64,000 bases of DNA from contig CM043801.1 of NCBI GenBank assembly GCA_023974075.1, positions 31,529,990-31,593,989 of the forward strand, given 5' to 3'. Position 1 is the stretch's first letter; each line of letters begins with the position of its first letter. The notes below the pieces were generated by a model. That model ran no database searches. It worked only from the letters and a program-made list of their open reading frames with translations, and was not told the DNA's origin. Of the stretch, positions 37,131 through 64,000 are shown piece by piece. Source of the stretch: Chaenocephalus aceratus (Eukaryota > Chordata > Actinopteri > Perciformes > Channichthyidae). Position numbers and translations under genes: made by a program.

Positions 37131-37160
37131 GCGCGCTCACGCTCACGCTCACACACACAG
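37058..37160. repeat. (CA)n microsatellite with GC and GCTCAC tail
   Basis: A CA tract to 37128 followed by GCGCGCGC and three GCTCAC units. The rest of 36773-37960 is AT-rich without a supported gene. Confidence 0.95.
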
Positions 37161-37959
37161 GTGTCCGGGAGGAAGAGGCTCTGTTAAGCGTGGTTGTTGT
37201 CCCTCCCTCCCCCCAGGCAGGCGGGCAAATGATGAGGAGGAGGAGGAGGTTATAATTTGAGAGCCACGTTCAAGAAAAATGTGCAGCCTTTACCATGACT
37301 GATAACAAGCAGGATGTTGAACACAAATGGGAAGGATGGGACCTCAACAGTTAAGGCTCAGTGAGGTCCCAGAACAACTTCACATCTAACCAATCCCAAA
37401 AACACAAGATAAGCTTTAGAATTGTAGTTTGGTTAGCGCTGTACTATTCAAAGTAAACTATCTTAACAGCAATGATATCATTTAATGATAGTTGTTAGGT
37501 CAAGTTTAGATAACTTTGGCACATCACATTAACTATGTTGGCATGAGAATATGATTTGACAAGACATGTTTGTTTATAAAAAGTTGGGGGTAAGGAAGAT
37601 CTTACTATAAAATAAGTTTCACCCTAGGCAAAGTATGAATGAATAGGTATTGACTGCAAAGAAAAACAGTAAAATCAGTTTTTCTTCAAACCCAGTGAGG
37701 AAAAATATGCATTGGTTGGTAGAATTTCTTGTAATATATGTTTTGATTTGTAGATGTTCCTTGAAAAGTTGGGTTTTAAAGGTGAATAATTGAAAAACAA
37801 TGTTTAAATAATATAGATTTAGCACAATGATGTCATTATTATATGATGTTAACGCTGCTCGGCAAGTTTGCATTACGTACAAGAGAAATAACCGTAAATT
37901 ATTAGAGGATATTTCAACACTTAACATATCGAGGTCCCACACACCTTGTACAAATTGGG

Positions 37960-38402
37960 GATTATTTTGCAGTGTGCACCTTACCGGGGAAAAAAACTCA
38001 CTCCACGCCCCCAAAATGTCCTCAGAGGCGGGGGAGTCCGGTCAGTGAACACACGTTACAAACACTCCTCCAGGGCGCACGGGGTACGCGCGTAAAAGCA
38101 ACCGAGCTGCTTCATTTCAGCAGTGAAGAGCAGCGTTGAACTTCTCCGCAGTCTCTCAGTCAAGTTTGGACTTTCCTTCCTCTCGTGAATCTCGTTTTGA
38201 GCCTCGTTCACCTGTGGGTTATATTCTCTGTTGAGAACCGGAGGTGTGTTTCCTATGATGCTCGGATATCCCAGGAGTGTTGGTTCCATGCTTTGGATAC
38301 ACAATGTGAGGATTTATGTCGGAATAAACAAGGACGCTGCGTAAAGGAAACCCCGAAGTCCCCAGTGTGACCAGTGAAGATCGTTTCACTCCAAAGTGCG
38401 GA
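37960..38402 (+). promoter_or_regulatory. apcdd1: Probable apcdd1 core promoter and 5' untranslated region
   Basis: GC content rises locally, with CCACGCCCCC (about 38004) and GAGGCGGGGGAG (about 38027) Sp1-like boxes ahead of a leader that ends at the apcdd1 ATG. There is no clear TATA box, and the start site cannot be fixed from sequence. APCDD1 is known as a direct Wnt/beta-catenin target in mammals. The only WWCAAAG TCF/LEF match I noticed nearby is TTCAAAG at 37447-37453, which is no more than chance would give. Confidence 0.45.
38255..38344 (+). other. Upstream ORF in the apcdd1 leader (29 codons)
   Basis: An ATGATG start opens a 29-residue frame ending at TAA 38342-38344, 58 nt before the apcdd1 ATG. 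If the transcript starts upstream of 38250, ribosomes would meet this frame first, which could lower apcdd1 translation. Whether it is in the mature mRNA is inference. Confidence 0.4.
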
Positions 38403-55448
<17,046 letters not shown>

Positions 55449-55860
55449 AGAGACGTTTTTCTACATAAAGACACAGTGTGGATTACAAGGGCAGACACAC
55501 GTTTGACTTCTCTGATGTGAAAGAGGATCAAAACTGGTGATAAAAGTGAACTTGTTGTGACCAGAAACCAAAGACTCGACACTGCTGCTCCACAGAACCT
55601 TTAGCACTTTAGAGTGGAACCAAAGACCGACCTGTCTGTTTCCACAAATATACAAAGATATATCCACATAGACCTGAGAGTTTGTTTATACCGTGTATTT
55701 ACCTACATCTATCAAGTCCTTTCTTGGTACCGCAAAAAGACATGACTTGTTGGAAGTCTTTTCTACGATGAATTCAGTCATGGTTTACAGTCAAAGGGAA
55801 CTACACTACTTTCAGCATTTTGAAAGAAGTTATGTCATCATTTCACATTATTTTGTATAC

Positions 55861-55866
55861 AATAAA
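55861..55866 (+). terminator. apcdd1: apcdd1 polyadenylation signal AATAAA
   Basis: First canonical AATAAA after the stop, giving a 3' untranslated region of about 430 nt. A GT/T-rich stretch follows at 55880-55910. Confidence 0.7.
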
Positions 55867-55889
55867 GTTACCTACCTTACGTGCACCCT

Positions 55890-57740
55890 GAAGAGATATT
55901 TGTATTCACTCACTGATCAAAGAGCGGCATCCTCACTGGCCGACACCTTGTTTCTGTTTATTATGTCATACTCAGACTAGGAAACTGCATCTGGAAAATT
56001 GTCTTTAACTCTAGCTTCGTGTCAGCAATTGAAGGGGCAATATGGCTGAATTCACAACACCTATATCATAATAATACGTTCTGCAAAATCCCCAAATGAT
56101 CAAAAGAAGATTCCATTGTTTTGATTGTGTAAAGACGTTCTAATTTTCTAAATGCATACACATTTGCAAACACCAGAACGTTTCACTAGTGGGCTTTCGG
56201 TTACAAATGAATGAGTGAACCAGAACATGTTTGGATCTAGCAGGCTTCTACAACATGAAAAAACATATACATCATAACGAACTAGTTCTTAAATGGAAAA
56301 TCTTTCTAAGAGCCAGGGAATTATAATTGATGGTGCAGAATCCGGAAGAACCTTAAATGGATTCCAAGAAATGTCTCTAACTGGATACATATAAGATTAA
56401 AGCTTTGATACCCTTTAATGTTTTTAAAATATGTTTTTTTTCCAGTATACCTACATCTAAAATAGTTTATCAAGATTGTATGTCACAGTCTAGTGTCACA
56501 AAAGTTATCTGATAGTATGTCATATAAATATAAAAAAGTCTTGGTATAGTATGTCATAAGAAAGGTCATATTATAGCATGTGACAAGAGCAGATAGTATA
56601 ACATTTCGTTAAGAAAAGGCCATAGTATGTCACAAAAGTAATAAGTACGTCATGAGGAAGTTGTAATTAACAAAGTATTGTACGTGATTAAAAAGGTCAG
56701 TCAGTGCATAACTTGCCATGAAAGAAATCCTTAAAGGTCATCTCCAACTAATACTGGTTGAGATGGATTTGTTGTCTATATCCCAGAAACACTGAGACGC
56801 ACGTGTTGGCAGCTGCCTTACCTTCCTGCTCTTCTTCTCATTGCCTTTCAAGTGGTCGATGGGAACAACTATCGATTTGCAAACATATTATTTAAGGGCG
56901 ACAGGTGACACAATCCTTCAGCTCGTCACTATCCGTACATAGTTGCAGTAAAGTATGAACTGGTTATTCGCCCTCTCTCCTGCAACAAACAAAGAACATC
57001 CAGCGCTGCTTTCCCACGCTACCCTGTCCTCTCGGAGTCAGTAGGAATCACGCCATTTTACGCTTTAATAAAATGATTGCAGGTTTCACTTTTGGGGGAA
57101 ATAAGCATCCTGTAAAAAAAGGTTGTGTATTTTCCTTCATGCTGAAATGAGTTCGGGTTGGGGCCAAAAAGAAACTGCAGATGTTTCCATACAAAGTGAT
57201 CCAATATACTAGAAATGTACCCAATTACCTTGAAAGAATAACCTCAAAATCAGAGCAACAGCCTCCATTTTTCTTTTGGAGGATGATGCCAATTACATGT
57301 AAGAGAATACCCTCTTATAACTTAATTTAGAAAGAGATCTAAACTTTTACCTTGATTAGTCCAGTCGGTTAACAAAGTTAGACTGAGATTTCTTCATTTG
57401 AAGCTCCTAAAATTGCAGATGTCCCAGGCTGATGAAGCGTTTCAAGTTATGAGACCCTTGGCAACTGATAGCCAAATAATATTAGCTGAAATGTCATGAA
57501 GGCACGTTTCATCAAACCATACTTTGTCCTTGTACTAAGAAAAATGTATCCAATAAAAAATGTTGGCAGCAACACTGACGGAAAAACCTGGCACACAAAC
57601 GCTCATTTTATGGCATCCAATATTAATGAAGACTTGTAGCGTTAATCTGCGCTGTCCCCTTCCCCACTGTGGCACAAATACACATTTCTATGTGTGATCA
57701 TTGAAGCGGCGACACAGGAAAAGACGGCTGTTGAAACCAC
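55890..57740. other. Spacer between convergent apcdd1 and vapa; degenerate tandem repeat inside
   Basis: No gene seen. Positions about 56470-56700 repeat variants of TAGTATGTCATAAAAAAGTC (AGTATGTCATATAAATAT, AGTATGTCATAAGAAAGGTC and others), a diffuse tandem array seen in other fish genomes. Confidence 0.6.
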
Positions 57741-57743
57741 ATT

Positions 57744-57749
57744 TTTATT
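57744..57749 (-). terminator. vapa: Candidate vapa polyadenylation signal
   Basis: AATAAA in minus sense about 790 nt after the vapa stop. A closer AATAAA (about 58485-58490) would leave a 3' untranslated region of only about 50 nt. Which is used is unknown. Confidence 0.4.
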
Positions 57750-57841
57750 TCTTCAATGCTTAATACCATGGGACAGGATTTTAAGAATGGAAACCTTATT
57801 TCAGTCAATATTTGCCTCAGAAGGAATATATGATTTGTATA

Positions 57842-57870
57842 ACAATAATAATAATAATAATAATAATATA
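57842..57870. repeat. (AAT)n microsatellite in the vapa 3' region
   Basis: About nine AAT units. Confidence 0.95.
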
Positions 57871-58127
57871 TAAAGTCTGCATTGGTGTTGTGAGGAGAAT
57901 CAAAAAGGACAGAAATGTACAAGAAGGAGGAGGCAACTATATCATCCCCAGCTGGACCAGAACATTCCAAGACGAGAAGTAGAAATTACAAACCGAACAA
58001 ATTTACTTCAGAGGCGGTCCAGCGACAGGTAGGTCTTTTTGATGGAAGTTCTTTCCTTTTTTTGTTTAAAAGGATTTTAAAACAACATTTACAAGACACC
58101 TAACATCTCATTCCTATTAAAAACAAC

Positions 58128-58170
58128 AGAGAGAAAAAGAGAGATAGAGAGATAGAGAGAGAGAGAGAGA
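58128..58170. repeat. (GA)n / GATA-interrupted microsatellite in the vapa 3' region
   Basis: GAGAGAAAAAGAGAGATAGAG continuing into pure GA. Confidence 0.95.
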
Positions 58171-58537
58171 AATAAATCTAATCGTTTTGACTGCCTCTTG
58201 CCCATGGTTCACTCTAGGTGCTTCTTCCATGTTGATAGAATACGACTTTCATTGTCCCGCCACATTACCTGTATAATCCAGCCATCAAAATACAGAAAAC
58301 TAAAAAAAGGGAGCAATCACTTTTTTTGTCGCCTTTCAATTCTCAACTGTGTGTGCACTAATCGTGTGAGATTGTAAAAAGGCGACGCCTTCGAATGATG
58401 CTGTACAGATGTGTTCACTGTAGGCCACACTACCAATGATATGGCAAAGTCAACACAAAGACTTCTCGGTTTTTCCAGGCCTGTTTTATTTCCGGAGCCG
58501 GGGTGGGGGGGGATACGGCTGGCATGCATCTCCCAGT

Positions 58538-64000
<5,463 letters not shown>

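Noticed and set aside
37447..37453. TCF/LEF site upstream of apcdd1
   Set aside because: A single 7-bp match about 1 kb upstream of the start codon is expected by chance.
38185..38370. 62-codon frame in the apcdd1 leader starting at GTG
   Set aside because: It lacks an ATG. A GTG start is not expected for a nuclear vertebrate gene.

Overview
The window is vertebrate nuclear DNA, almost certainly from a ray-finned (teleost) fish. It has small GC-rich coding exons separated by long AT-rich introns with GT..AG splice sites. About ten long (CA/GT)n microsatellites are present, along with fish-type hAT, TTAA-flanked and PIF/Harbinger-like miniature transposons and L2/Maui-type LINE fragments. No bacterial operon, CRISPR array or phage module is present. 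The species cannot be named from the sequence alone.

Two real genes are supported. The first is apcdd1 on the + strand: five coding exons (38403-38442, 44825-45011, 46074-46599, 53832-54153, 54991-55448), 1533 nt including the stop, encoding 510 residues. It encodes a secreted or membrane-anchored Wnt inhibitor with a signal peptide, two related APCDDC domains and a hydrophobic C-terminus, followed by an AATAAA at 55861. The second is the 3' half of vapa on the - strand: coding exons 62859-62779, 59748-59569 and 58699-58538. These encode the end of the MSP region, the linker plus coiled coil, and the C-terminal ER membrane anchor. Its 5' exons, with most of the MSP domain, lie beyond position 64000. 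The two genes are convergent, with about 1.9 kb between their probable polyadenylation signals.

Layout: 1-38 kb is gene-poor and repeat-dense. It holds a duplicated telomere-like dispersed repeat next to (GT)n tracts, a pyrimidine-rich tract, LINE and hAT remnants, nested TTAA elements, two very clean hairpins and a 0.3 kb local duplication. Two weak candidate terminal exons lie at 1.0-1.5 kb. The apcdd1 promoter and 5' leader are near 37.96-38.40 kb. 38.4-55.5 kb is apcdd1, whose introns contain a 287-bp pure GT tract, two TTAA palindromic elements and two hAT elements set head to tail on one 8-bp target. 55.9-57.7 kb is the convergent intergenic spacer. 57.7-64 kb is vapa, with a degraded hAT copy and a 206-bp CA tract in its introns.

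The genes do not form a pathway. APCDD1 restrains Wnt signalling at the cell surface, and VAPA tethers the ER to other membranes. Their linkage is of evolutionary interest because human VAPB/APCDD1L, as I remember it, is also convergent. The most informative unusual signals are transposon nestings that can be dated against empty copies in the same window, and transposon-borne promoter-like motifs.
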